In this document: in pieces, positions 22,894 to 31,050 of the stretch | Layout of the letters: each line of letters opens with the position of its first letter | How positions within the stretch are numbered: the first letter of the stretch is position 1 | Origin: a virus | DNA: 40,550 bases | Virus record (IMG/VR): IMGVR_UViG_3300009034_000104 | Location: 1 to 40,550 of that record | Reading direction: 5' to 3' (one strand) | Made by a program: the position numbers and the translations under genes | The notes under the pieces: model-generated | Seen by the model: only the letters and a program-made list of their open reading frames with translations | Databases searched by the model: none | What the model was told of the DNA's origin: nothing

Positions 22894-24486
22894 ATGCCGG
22901 ATATAGTTTATCCACCTGGAAGTGACCATGCGACTCTCCTGCATAGTTTTGCCCTGAGAGAATATCTTAGGCGTGAGCACAACAGGCTAGGGCAGATTGC
23001 GAGAGATAATCCAGCCAAATACATGGCTACAGGTAAGTGGAGGCGATTCCGCAGTCAGTACGATGAGGCCATAATACCTGCCCTGAACGATGGCATTAGA
23101 TTTCGTAAGGTAATCCGAAACAAGCTGGAGCCACGTGGTTTAGATAGAGATGGAAAACTCGCTTTCTTTGACCAGTACCTTTATGGAAAGGGCGATATAA
23201 GAGCCTTATCAAATCGGCAACTGGCCAGCATGGTTCAAAGGATTTCAGCACCCTGCGTGGACTGGTTGAAGACTATTAAGCTTGATGACCTGCAACCTCT
23301 TGGCTTGCTCGACCCTTATGTGGACTGGACTGGTTGGACTGAGACAGACACAAGCGGTGTTCTGACTGTGGCTGCCAATACATTAACTACTCTTAATATG
23401 ACCCGTGGGGATGATGCAGTGGTAGTCGGTGATTATGGTGCTGGGCACTTTGTTACAGGCACAACTCATTATATTGATGCTGATGCTACAGAGGTAGGCA
23501 ATGCTACCGAGTATGTGCTTTACCGACAGTGTAACAGTCCGAATGAGAATTATGACGTTACCCCCTTTCTTTTGCATGACTTTTACACAGGGGGAAAACA
23601 TGTTTATGAGTATGACAACGGCGTAACTGACGATATTGATATAAGTGGCGCAGACACCCTAACCTTTGATGGAAGACGATATTATATCAAAATAACAAGA
23701 GACAACCCCTCAGTTGCCTCAACCTGGGATGATGCACGAGATGGTACTAGCCTGATTGACACGCTATCTATTAACCAGGATGCCACCACCTATCGCTATC
23801 TTGAGTGTGCACGGACTAGGGCATACAGCAGCAATGCCAACGAGACGAGTGGGCATGAATATGACCTTGACCTGCAGGAGGCAGCAGTAACCGACTATCC
23901 AAGGTCAGCCAGCGTAGCTGTGGGACTCGCACCTCTATCGTCAAGAGCACTGGCCCTAGCCAGAAGTTCCTCTCCAAGTATGGGTACTGACCTCAGTGTT
24001 TCGAGGATTGCTAATTTTCCTAGAACGCCATCACCTTCTCTTGGTTTAGCGACTGCCGTATCGAGGCTTGCTAATTTCCCCAGGACGGTAAGCGCAACAT
24101 TGGGATTAGCCAGCAGAGTTTCTAGGACAATCGCAGTAGCAAGGTCGAGTGCAGCAAGTTTAGGCTTGGCTAGTACTGCATCGAGGGCTTTGGTTGTTGC
24201 AAGAAGCGTAGCAACATCTTTAGGTCTGACTACCGCGGCTTCAAGAGCATTAGCGATAGCTAGGTCAGCCACAGTATCCATAGGATTAGCAACTACAGCG
24301 GTGAGAGTATATGGCAGAGTAAGGGTTGCCTCAGTGGCCTTGGGTCTTTACACCGTTGCTTCAATCTTGGAGAAGATTAAGAGATTAGTCCTGAGCATCG
24401 GAACCAATAGGACTACAGGCGATGTCGGGACAAACAGAGATGTGAGCACTACCGGCGATAACCGAATTGTAAAGCCCCGGTCATAG
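22894..24486 (+). CDS. Virion protein with lectin-like domain and eight 20-residue repeats
   Basis: 530 residues. Residues 1-125: a basic helical head (REHNRLGQIARDNPAKYMA). Residues ~135-330: a LamG/concanavalin-like beta domain (WTGWTETDTSGVLTV to YRYLECARTRAYS). Residues ~330-490: eight tandem 20-residue repeats of consensus SRxxxxxRSxxxSLGLxxxx, each 60 bp. C-terminal cap: GLYTVASILEKIKRLVLSIG then NRTTGDVGTNRDV. The repeats look like a beta-solenoid shaft or rod. The same repeat occurs in the genes at 25844 and 27437. Likely a fibre or surface protein. Confidence 0.75.
   Translation: MPDIVYPPGSDHATLLHSFALREYLRREHNRLGQIARDNPAKYMATGKWRRFRSQYDEAIIPALNDGIRFRKVIRNKLEPRGLDRDGKLAFFDQYLYGKGDIRALSNRQLASMVQRISAPCVDWLKTIKLDDLQPLGLLDPYVDWTGWTETDTSGVLTVAANTLTTLNMTRGDDAVVVGDYGAGHFVTGTTHYIDADATEVGNATEYVLYRQCNSPNENYDVTPFLLHDFYTGGKHVYEYDNGVTDDIDISGADTLTFDGRRYYIKITRDNPSVASTWDDARDGTSLIDTLSINQDATTYRYLECARTRAYSSNANETSGHEYDLDLQEAAVTDYPRSASVAVGLAPLSSRALALARSSSPSMGTDLSVSRIANFPRTPSPSLGLATAVSRLANFPRTVSATLGLASRVSRTIAVARSSAASLGLASTASRALVVARSVATSLGLTTAASRALAIARSATVSIGLATTAVRVYGRVRVASVALGLYTVASILEKIKRLVLSIGTNRTTGDVGTNRDVSTTGDNRIVKPRS
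23881..24360 (+). repeat. Eight tandem 60-bp coding repeats
   Basis: Units start at 23881 and repeat every 60 bases to 24360 without indels. DNA identity between units is modest while the protein pattern (SR, RS, S-L-G-L) is kept, so they are old and under selection. Confidence 0.8.
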
Positions 24487-24493
24487 GAACATA

Positions 24494-25639
24494 ATGGCAG
24501 ATACAAAACTCAGTGCACTAACTGAATTGGCTGCTACCCCTGCGGATGATGATGAGTTGTATATCCGTGACATCTCTGAAGCCGCAGCAGCAGAGTCAAA
24601 GCGAATTACGATAGCTAATGCGGTGATAGCTGCTGTCAAGGCCGGGGTGAAACTAAACGAACTTCAAAACCCTGACGGTACCATAGACCTCAATGGTCAA
24701 GAACTACAAAATGCGTCTATAATTTCAGGGCGAACAAGTGCTGGGTTAATTTTCAAAGGTTTGAGGGAAGACAATGACAATAACATTCTGATATATAGCG
24801 TAGGAGTAAGTCCAGGATTTAGTGATACTCTGAGACTAATCATCGGTGGCAGGGCTGCCGAGGCTACTGCTACATGGTCTAATATAATTCATAGTGGCTT
24901 AAAACTAGGAGGGTCAGTAGACCTCAATGGTCAAGCCTTTGATGCTGGGAGCGGCAGTGCTGATATTCGCACTACTGGTTCAGGAAAGGGCTTAGAAATT
25001 CGCAGCACACAAACTGGGGCTACGGGCCCCATTCTCCTTGGTTATCATGTTAACACAAGCCGTGCTGCTGATAATGTTGTTTTCACAATACAGGCTACAG
25101 GTTACGACGATGCCGATGATCCTCAAGATTATTGTCGCATTGAACTCCAAATTGAAGACCCGACAGCAGCCAGCCCAGATGGCAAAATGCGATGGAGGAA
25201 TATGTCTGCTGGAAGTTGGAACACAGGTATGACCCTCTCTGGTGCTGGTGATTTATGGATTGATAAAAGGCTATTCCAAACAACCATTGTCACCAATATA
25301 ACTACCGCTGGTGCTGCGACTTTATCAGCGGCGCAGATGGTTGGGGGGATGATTACGAGAGACCCTAATGGGGATAATAGAACGGATACAACAGACACCG
25401 CAGCCAACATTGTTGCTGCGATTGCTGATGCTATAGTTGGCACGAGCTTTGAGTTTACCATTAAAAACACGGCCGATGCTGCTGAGACGATTACAGTTGC
25501 TGGAGGCACCAATGTGACCACTTCAGGCACAATGACGATTGCGCAGAATTACACAAAGAGGTTTATGGTTGTGCTCACGAATGTCACTGGTGCTTCAGAA
25601 GCAGCTACTATTTATAGCTTGGGAACTGTAGTGCATTAA
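24494..25639 (+). CDS. Tail fibre-like protein
   Basis: 381 residues. The N-terminus MADTKLSALTELAATPADDDE is a common fibre/spike head-attachment start. LNGQELQN and VDLNGQAFDAG are beta-repeat elements seen in fibres. The C-terminal ~110 residues (TTAGAATLSAAQMVGGMITR ... SGTMTIAQNYTKRFMVVLTN) are a small beta domain often at fibre ends. No catalytic motif. Likely a receptor-binding or accessory fibre. Confidence 0.7.
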   Translation: MADTKLSALTELAATPADDDELYIRDISEAAAAESKRITIANAVIAAVKAGVKLNELQNPDGTIDLNGQELQNASIISGRTSAGLIFKGLREDNDNNILIYSVGVSPGFSDTLRLIIGGRAAEATATWSNIIHSGLKLGGSVDLNGQAFDAGSGSADIRTTGSGKGLEIRSTQTGATGPILLGYHVNTSRAADNVVFTIQATGYDDADDPQDYCRIELQIEDPTAASPDGKMRWRNMSAGSWNTGMTLSGAGDLWIDKRLFQTTIVTNITTAGAATLSAAQMVGGMITRDPNGDNRTDTTDTAANIVAAIADAIVGTSFEFTIKNTADAAETITVAGGTNVTTSGTMTIAQNYTKRFMVVLTNVTGASEAATIYSLGTVVH

Positions 25640-25647
25640 GGAATAAA

Positions 25648-25854
25648 ATGATTAAGCTGACTCAAGCTGAGTTGACGTGCTTCAATATCATCAATGCTCA
25701 TTTGCAAAGCTCACAAGCCGAAGTTCAGAGAACTCTTCTCGCTCAGAGTAGCTATATTCAGCTTCTGGAAATAAAGTATAAAGCAACTTTCAATCCAGAA
25801 ACTGGTGAGTTTGTGCCAATAACAAAAAGGAAGCCTAAAGCCAATGGCGAGTAG
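25648..25854 (+). CDS. 68-residue hypothetical protein
   Basis: One long helix (AELTCFNIINAHLQSSQAEV, QLLEIKYKA) followed by FNPETGEFVPITKRKPK. Position between a fibre and a repeat protein suggests a chaperone or small adaptor, but no family is recognised. The end overlaps the next ATG. Confidence 0.55.
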   Translation: MIKLTQAELTCFNIINAHLQSSQAEVQRTLLAQSSYIQLLEIKYKATFNPETGEFVPITKRKPKANGE

Positions 25855-26155
25855 ATTGGCATTAGAGCAGGGTACGGATATTCTGCTATTGGAAACAGGC
25901 GATGGTCTATTACTGGAGATTCGAGAGTATGTTCTGACGGTAAGCACAGCGCTTGGTCTTGCTCCATCGGCTTTAAGGGCTTTTGGCTTGACGGTTTCAC
26001 TTACATTAGGTCTAGCTCCAACAGTTTCCAGGGCAATAGTCACAGCCAGAAGCGTAAGCACAACAATAGGGCTTTATACTGTTGGTGTAGCCTCTGAGTG
26101 GATTAACAGGCTATTGAGAGCCGTAGGAGTTAATAGAGATGTGGAGAACTGGTAA
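25844..26155 (+). CDS. Small repeat protein sharing the 20-residue repeat
   Basis: 103 residues. N-terminus LLLETGDGLLLEIREY is a beta-hairpin like those at fibre ends. It then has about three repeats: VSTALGLAPSALRA, VSLTLGLAPTVSRA, ARSVSTTIGLYTV. It ends with the same cap as the gene at 22894 (GLYTV ... RLLRAVGVNRDVENW). It is therefore a short paralogue of the repeat shaft. Weak ribosome site; the stop overlaps the next ATG. Confidence 0.65.
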   Translation: MASRLALEQGTDILLLETGDGLLLEIREYVLTVSTALGLAPSALRAFGLTVSLTLGLAPTVSRAIVTARSVSTTIGLYTVGVASEWINRLLRAVGVNRDVENW

Positions 26156-26979
26156 TGGCAATTTATAGTAATACGAGAATAGTCCTCCGTCATTTATGCG
26201 CCCGACTCTGTAATGACCTGATTTTAGGGACGGTCACTTCCCCAGCATCAGGCAATTTTGTTTGTGCTGAAACTGACTGGGAGAAGGCCGATGACCATTT
26301 CAATACGTGGGTGGAGATGTTCTGCTATGCTGGCACAGGTGTCGGCACTTCGGGAAATCCTACGGACTGGGATAACACGAGTCATACTTTGACATTCCTG
26401 CCGGCAGCCACACTAACGGCAGCCGACTCAGTGGAGATGCACGAGAGATTCACTGTCAGCGAATACAATGCCTTCATAAACCTGGCAATAGATATGGTTG
26501 CGAAAGAAGGTCTGCTCCATAAGGTTGACGAAAGCGTTGACCTAGTTTCGGATACGTACCAGTACACGCTATCAACTCAATTCCTCTACGTTGACAGAAT
26601 CGAGATGGAGTCTGGCACTTCGGGTGTTTACAACAAAGACAAACCCATAGACCGGCTTTACTGGCGAGTTCTCAGGGCAGCGACAATAGAACTGGAGTTT
26701 GTTAAGGAACTCTGGTCTCCTACTGATGGAAGGACACTGAGGATTACGGGATTGGCTTCTCCATCTAAATTGGATACTGATACTGAAGCGTGTCCGATAA
26801 ATCCTGCCTATGTAGTCTATCAGGCTGCTGCTCTCTTGCATCAATCACGGATTCGGGGAACTGATATGGACTCGGAATATCACAGAGGTCAGATGACACT
26901 TTGCCAGGCAATGGCTGAGGCTGAAAGGTCCAGGTTGAGAGTAAGCATAGGTGGGGCAGTGCCAGTGGTTGAATCCTGA
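26155..26979 (+). CDS. Tail-tube A-like / head-tail connector protein
   Basis: 274 residues. The helical part YNAFINLAIDMVAKEGLLH, then a strand-rich part with YTLSTQFLYVDRIEMES and LRITGLASPSKLDTDTEACP, then helix NPAYVVYQAAALLHQSRI. This order resembles the podovirus gp11-type tail tubular/adaptor proteins that sit under the portal. By-eye similarity only. Its neighbour being a propeller-like tail protein supports it. Confidence 0.55.
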   Translation: MAIYSNTRIVLRHLCARLCNDLILGTVTSPASGNFVCAETDWEKADDHFNTWVEMFCYAGTGVGTSGNPTDWDNTSHTLTFLPAATLTAADSVEMHERFTVSEYNAFINLAIDMVAKEGLLHKVDESVDLVSDTYQYTLSTQFLYVDRIEMESGTSGVYNKDKPIDRLYWRVLRAATIELEFVKELWSPTDGRTLRITGLASPSKLDTDTEACPINPAYVVYQAAALLHQSRIRGTDMDSEYHRGQMTLCQAMAEAERSRLRVSIGGAVPVVES

Positions 26980-26996
26980 TTAATATGGAGTAGATT

Positions 26997-27437
26997 ATGG
27001 CTGAACCGCAGCGATATATCTGGCTTAACGGAGAGCGATTACCGATACTCGGGTCAGTTGGTTGGCGCAGGATTACGCCTTTCCCAAACCAATTTGCCAC
27101 CAGCAGACCAAGTATTGAAGATTACACGCCTACGAGAAAAGAAACTTGGGGTAAACTCAAGGGTGGAATGGGGATTGAGAAGTGGACTCCGAATGATAGC
27201 GATAGGTACTGGGATGCTGAGGGCGTAGATGCTTCTCTGAATGTTCAGACACTAGCTCCCCTAGTAACAACTCTCGGAACCTTCGGAGTAGAGCCAGTAA
27301 AGATTCTGAAATTCAGGGATAGAATCTGGGCTATTGGTCATAATGCGATTTCTTACTGGACTGGGAGCGCATGGACGGCAGCCAAGTCTGACTTTCCGAA
27401 TCCCACTGATGCAGCAGTTTTTTATGGGACTATGTGA
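26997..27437 (+). CDS. N-terminal part of a split tail propeller-like protein
   Basis: 146 residues, ending abruptly in AAVFYGTM. It has propeller-like strands (ILKFRDRIWAIGHNAISYWTG, SAWTAAKSDFPNPTD). The style continues in the gene at 27437 only from about nucleotide 28045 (TWLCVASQDSGSIKS, SAWTDCAKD). The segment between looks like an inserted lectin-plus-repeat module. The TGATG overlap (27435-27439) would permit coupled translation of the two parts. Confidence 0.7.
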   Translation: MAEPQRYIWLNGERLPILGSVGWRRITPFPNQFATSRPSIEDYTPTRKETWGKLKGGMGIEKWTPNDSDRYWDAEGVDASLNVQTLAPLVTTLGTFGVEPVKILKFRDRIWAIGHNAISYWTGSAWTAAKSDFPNPTDAAVFYGTM

Positions 27438-29404
27438 TGGCAACATTTGAACTTTATATTAGTGGTGATGATACTCATACTGACTTACAATCTGGTACAA
27501 GTTGGAAAGCACAGACTTTCACACCATCAATTGCTCATTCTATTACCAGTGTTAAGCTAAAGCTATTTAGAGTCGGTAGTCCAGGAACTATCACTGTCAG
27601 TATCAGGGCTACTGATGGAAGCGGTCATCCTACTGGTGATGATTTAACATCTGGTACTACCGATGGCGATACATTAACAACAAACAATGCTGGTGAATGG
27701 AGAGAGGTAACTTTAACAAGTTACACTCTTTCTGCTGGCACAAAATACGCTATTGTCATAAGGGCATTGAGTGCTGATGCCTCTAATTATTTTGCTTGCA
27801 GAGAGCACATCAATAGCCCAACCTATACTGGTGGCAACCGAGAGTATAGCACAGATAGTGGTTCTTCATGGTCAGCAACGACTGGTGCTGATATGATGTT
27901 TCGAGATAGGGGCCCTGCTGTTCCCAGTGCTTCAGTTTCTGTAGGCTTTGCTCAAACAAGTGCAAATAATAGTCGTGCCTTAGTAGCTACGAGGTCATCC
28001 TCTGCCTCAATGAGCCTTATTGCTAGTCCCCGTTTAGAACTGGATATGGTCACGTGGCTCTGTGTGGCATCTCAGGATAGTGGTTCAATCAAAAGTAAGA
28101 GTGCTCTGGGTTCTGCCTGGACTGACTGCGCTAAGGATGCTGGTGGTGGTTTGGTAGGTTCTCACTTTGCTCAATATCTCAACCGGCTGTGCGTCATTAA
28201 CTTTGAGAAATCCGGGTTTAGCTACTCATCAGTCAATGATATAACTGCTAACTGGACCGAGAAATCCGCCTTCCCGAATCTACCTCACAACTTCACTGAT
28301 TTGTTTGTAGGCAGAGATGCTGGGGATGACCCAGCTCTGTATTTCCTCACTCCTACAGGGATGTTCTATCTTGATGTCTTCGCTAACTTTGTCTTCGGGC
28401 CAACTGAACTGAGCTGGGAATACGACTCCACATCTGGCAAGAAAGGGATGTACTGGAAGGGTAGCCACTACATCGCTGTGGGGAAGGGTATCTATTGCAT
28501 AACCAAAGGTGTCGTAGATTTGGTCGGGCCTGATGTGGATGACGGTCTACCCTCAGATATACAAGGCAGTATTACTGATATGATAGGGGTGGGCTTCTGG
28601 CTGGTGATTGCTGTTGATGGCGGAACTTCCAAGAAGAGCTCCATCCTCAAGAGGTATATTACAGGGAATCACTGGCATCCAGTCCACGTAACAAGTGCAG
28701 TGAACACTCCCATTAGAGCCTTATTCTGGGATAGCGGGACTCTGTATTTTGGGGAAGGCACGAATGTCAAGAGCCTGCCGTTTCCTGCCATAACCGATAA
28801 TGTCAGAGAGATTTCGACTCATACGTATGCTGCCTCCGGGGAATTGATTGACTCCTATTTCCACAGCGAGTTTGAGGCAATGCCCAAAGTAGCTCATAAG
28901 GTCTGGGCTGTTACTCAGGATTGCGACTCTGACGACAAGATAACCATATCCTACAGGATTGATGAAGAGACTGCTTGGACGGAGTTGGGTAGCTTTGAAA
29001 CTTCACCGAGGCCAACAGCACTACCATTCCCAGCATCTGGAGATTCTATAGGTGTTTCGTTTGAGAGGATACAGTTCAAGAGGGCATTTGAAAGAGGCTC
29101 CACAACTACCAACAGCCCCAAACTCGTATCACTGATCCTGGAATACCGGGTAGTTCCACCTGTGCTATGGGGGTTTGATGTGAGGGTACTCGCCAGAACT
29201 CAGGGCGATCAGTCAGGTAAAAGTATTATAAGTGCTCTGAAGACGGCTCTTGAGACGGCAACACTCTTGTCATTCTATCCTAGTGGGGATAAGTCTGACA
29301 CGGAGTATTTTGTGGAAGTGAAGGGCATGCCTGGGAATGAGGCAGGCACGGAGTTTGGGACTGAGGGAATATATCAATTAAGTGTTGAGCAGGTAGTAGA
29401 TTGA
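27437..29404 (+). CDS. Tail protein: lectin-like domain, repeat, then propeller C-terminal part
   Basis: 655 residues from the ATG at 27437 (a GTG at 27434 is one codon earlier). Residues ~1-155: a beta domain of the type with SVKLKLFRVGSPGTITVSIR and LSAGTKYAIVIRA ... GSSWSATTGADMMF, probably carbohydrate binding. Residues ~158-200: about 1.5 copies of the 20-residue repeat (SRALVATRSSSASMSL). From ~205: propeller-like tail protein continuing the gene at 26997, ending with a tail-type domain. The role as tail-tube B-like nozzle protein is inferred. Confidence 0.7.
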   Translation: MATFELYISGDDTHTDLQSGTSWKAQTFTPSIAHSITSVKLKLFRVGSPGTITVSIRATDGSGHPTGDDLTSGTTDGDTLTTNNAGEWREVTLTSYTLSAGTKYAIVIRALSADASNYFACREHINSPTYTGGNREYSTDSGSSWSATTGADMMFRDRGPAVPSASVSVGFAQTSANNSRALVATRSSSASMSLIASPRLELDMVTWLCVASQDSGSIKSKSALGSAWTDCAKDAGGGLVGSHFAQYLNRLCVINFEKSGFSYSSVNDITANWTEKSAFPNLPHNFTDLFVGRDAGDDPALYFLTPTGMFYLDVFANFVFGPTELSWEYDSTSGKKGMYWKGSHYIAVGKGIYCITKGVVDLVGPDVDDGLPSDIQGSITDMIGVGFWLVIAVDGGTSKKSSILKRYITGNHWHPVHVTSAVNTPIRALFWDSGTLYFGEGTNVKSLPFPAITDNVREISTHTYAASGELIDSYFHSEFEAMPKVAHKVWAVTQDCDSDDKITISYRIDEETAWTELGSFETSPRPTALPFPASGDSIGVSFERIQFKRAFERGSTTTNSPKLVSLILEYRVVPPVLWGFDVRVLARTQGDQSGKSIISALKTALETATLLSFYPSGDKSDTEYFVEVKGMPGNEAGTEFGTEGIYQLSVEQVVD

Positions 29405-29610
29405 AGCTTTTTGATTGCCTTTCAATAGGGTTTCTACTAGTGTTGTCGGTAAATACCGTGATTATCTTCTATCTGGCGTTCCTTAATGACTATGTATGTC
29501 TTGTAAATGTAAATACATTCCGAGAGGGTTATATTGAGGCAGTCTTATTTCCTCTCTGGGTAGTTATGGGAATAGTGACATTCGTGAGAATGATCAAGAG
29601 GTCAGATTAA
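29401..29610 (+). CDS. Two-helix membrane protein, possible holin
   Basis: 69 residues, with a TTG start overlapping the previous stop (no better start). Two hydrophobic segments, residues ~6-28 (LSIGFLLVLSVNTVIIFYLA) and ~44-62 (YIEAVLFPLWVVMGIVTFV), and a basic tail VRMIKRSD. Size and topology fit a class II holin, but holins cannot be recognised by sequence alone. It lies beside another membrane protein at 30011. Confidence 0.55.
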   Translation: MKLFDCLSIGFLLVLSVNTVIIFYLAFLNDYVCLVNVNTFREGYIEAVLFPLWVVMGIVTFVRMIKRSD

Positions 29611-30021
29611 ATGCACTTAATCATTGATGGCGTATCGAGCAATATCCAGCTAATGACGACTCAAGCTCTCATTTATCGTTGGCTCTACGATGCCGTCAAG
29701 ATTGCTGATATGAGCCCAGAGGGCGAACCTGTAATAAAGTCATTCGCCTGGCCTGGGTCAACCGATAGTGATGCAATCTCAGCGTATCAGTTCATAAAGG
29801 AATCGGGGATAGCCGTTCACTGCTACCCGGAGCGTCAGTTCGTTTTTATCGATGTATTCAGTTGTAAAGAGTTTGACCTTGAGAGGATGATTGACCACAT
29901 AATCAAGCAGTTCAAGATTAAGCAGCCTAGAGTGGTAATACTTCGGCGTGGTGTTGATATGAACAGTGGGAAGATAATACCAGCGACATTCGAGTCGCAA
30001 GAGGACCTGAATGGCATATGA
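29611..30021 (+). CDS. speD: S-adenosylmethionine decarboxylase-family pyruvoyl enzyme
   Basis: 136 residues, the length of the prokaryotic class 1b proenzyme. ESGIAVHCYPE (64-74) aligns with the family's ESHxSIHTWPE: Glu64-Ser65 is the self-cleavage site giving the pyruvoyl group, His70 the processing residue. Cys85 in DVFSC is the catalytic Cys. The Ser-5-His-15-Cys spacing is exactly that of the family. The N-terminus HLIIDG also matches. Differences: His after the Ser is Gly, and TW is CY, which could change substrate; some homologues decarboxylate arginine or ornithine. Product would feed polyamine synthesis. It sits between two membrane proteins at the end of the late operon, and no other polyamine gene is present. 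Confidence 0.8.
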   Translation: MHLIIDGVSSNIQLMTTQALIYRWLYDAVKIADMSPEGEPVIKSFAWPGSTDSDAISAYQFIKESGIAVHCYPERQFVFIDVFSCKEFDLERMIDHIIKQFKIKQPRVVILRRGVDMNSGKIIPATFESQEDLNGI

Positions 30022-30391
30022 CAGCGAGTATCTTCCGGCACCGGTCACGGACTCTATAGAGCCTTATCATCAATTCTGGAGCAGAGGTTTGTACATGGCT
30101 AAGACTGATGAGATTTTGAAAGCAGTAGCCGAGATTGACAAAGGAGTAGGCGAGGTCAAGAAGGGTCAGGATGACCTTAAAGAGCGCTTGCTAAGTCCTG
30201 ATGGTGAAATACCACTGATAAGACATCACATGGAGAAGCTAAATGGAATCTTTCTTGACCATGAGGTTAGACTTGTCAAAATCGAGACAAAGAAAAGGAA
30301 TGGGAAGAAGGTTCTCGGTATAGGTGGTGGTACAACTTCAATAATCATAGCAATAATCTATGGAGTAGGCAAGCTAGTTGGTTGGTGGTAG
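30011..30391 (+). CDS. Membrane protein with coiled coil, possible holin (XhlA-like)
   Basis: 126 residues. A GAGG precedes the ATG at 30011 by six bases; an internal ATG at 30095 is the alternative. The coiled-coil-like DEILKAVAEIDKGVGEVKKG and a second helix HHMEKLNGIFLDHEVRLVKIE precede a basic stretch (KKRNGKK) and a single C-terminal membrane helix (residues ~101-122). This layout resembles XhlA/hemolysin-type lysis proteins. No endolysin was recognised nearby. Last gene before the terminator. Confidence 0.6.
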   Translation: MAYDSEYLPAPVTDSIEPYHQFWSRGLYMAKTDEILKAVAEIDKGVGEVKKGQDDLKERLLSPDGEIPLIRHHMEKLNGIFLDHEVRLVKIETKKRNGKKVLGIGGGTTSIIIAIIYGVGKLVGWW

Positions 30392-30455
30392 AACCTCACC
30401 AGAAGCCCTCAGATGGCTTTTAAGGCACTTAAAGAATTGAAGATATGGATAAGTA

Positions 30456-30479
30456 GCCCACGAAAGTGGGCACTTTTTT
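30456..30479 (+). terminator. Intrinsic terminator of the late operon
   Basis: GCCCAC (30456-30461), GAAA loop, GTGGGC (30466-30471), then TTTTTT (30474-30479). The GNRA-type tetraloop makes the hairpin very stable. Confidence 0.85.
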
Positions 30480-30710
30480 GCATTTGTAGCTAGTGACACT
30501 CAGAGCTTTGAGAGAAATGACTCTCTCAGTTCCAAATCTACGGCATCAAAATCTCTTCCGAGTGGTAAACTAAGGGTGATGTTAAGCTTGATAGCTGGCG
30601 CACGAGCGCAAATGGTAGTAAATGCGAGGAAAAGGGCGATTAGCAGAGAACCTTGATAGCACTGGACGCAGAGGCTTGATACCTGTAAACCTCAATGCTG
30701 GTGGAAGGGC
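30480..30710. other. Non-coding early control region
   Basis: No gene. A small hairpin (GAGAG at ~30512, CTCTC at ~30523) lies shortly after the terminator. The word CTTGATAGC occurs at 30587-30595 and 30652-30660, with a variant CTTGATACC at 30675-30683. They may be binding sites for a regulator of the following promoter. No tRNA shape was found. Confidence 0.4.
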
Positions 30711-30738
30711 TTGACTTCGTGGTTACATAACATATATA
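30711..30738 (+). promoter_or_regulatory. Promoter for the early/replication operon
   Basis: TTGACT (30711-30716) and TATATA (30733-30738) with 16 bases between. The first gene starts at 30841 after a GAGGAGAG ribosome site. Confidence 0.6.
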
Positions 30739-30840
30739 GTTCTATGTAGATAAACTAATCATACTAGATAACATAAACTTCCATGATAGCCTAGCATAGT
30801 CTGAATGGTACGATTTCTTATGTTAGGTGAGAGGAGAGAC

Positions 30841-31050
30841 ATGAGAGAGAACCGAAAGAAGCAAAAGGAAAGAGCATTAAGGCTCTTGTCAGCTATCGCA
30901 CATGGAAGCAATTTTGAAGAGGCTGCAAGAGATCAGGGCATATCCAAACAAAGAGTGCAGCAACTTCTAAGTAATCTTTATTGGTTACTTGATGTCAACA
31001 GCATTATACAGGCAGTCTATATTGCAACGAAGCAAGGTTTGATTAAATGA
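30841..31050 (+). CDS. LuxR/GerE-type helix-turn-helix protein
   Basis: 69 residues from the ATG at 30841 (GAGGAG upstream); the frame is open to 30805 but without a ribosome site. Basic N-terminus, then FEEAARDQGISKQRVQQLLS (HTH) and LYWLLDVNSIIQAVYIATKQGLI, which closely follows the end of LuxR-type HTH domains. It is a stand-alone DNA-binding domain. First gene behind the early promoter, so a regulator of the phage programme is likely. Confidence 0.7.
   Translation: MRENRKKQKERALRLLSAIAHGSNFEEAARDQGISKQRVQQLLSNLYWLLDVNSIIQAVYIATKQGLIK

Noticed and set aside
23881-28045. Diversity-generating retroelement acting on the repeat genes
   Set aside because: No reverse transcriptase gene or template repeat with adenine-specific variation was seen in the window.
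30480-30800. tRNA or tmRNA gene in the long non-coding gap
   Set aside because: No T-loop GTTCRA motif with paired arms or acceptor stem could be drawn.
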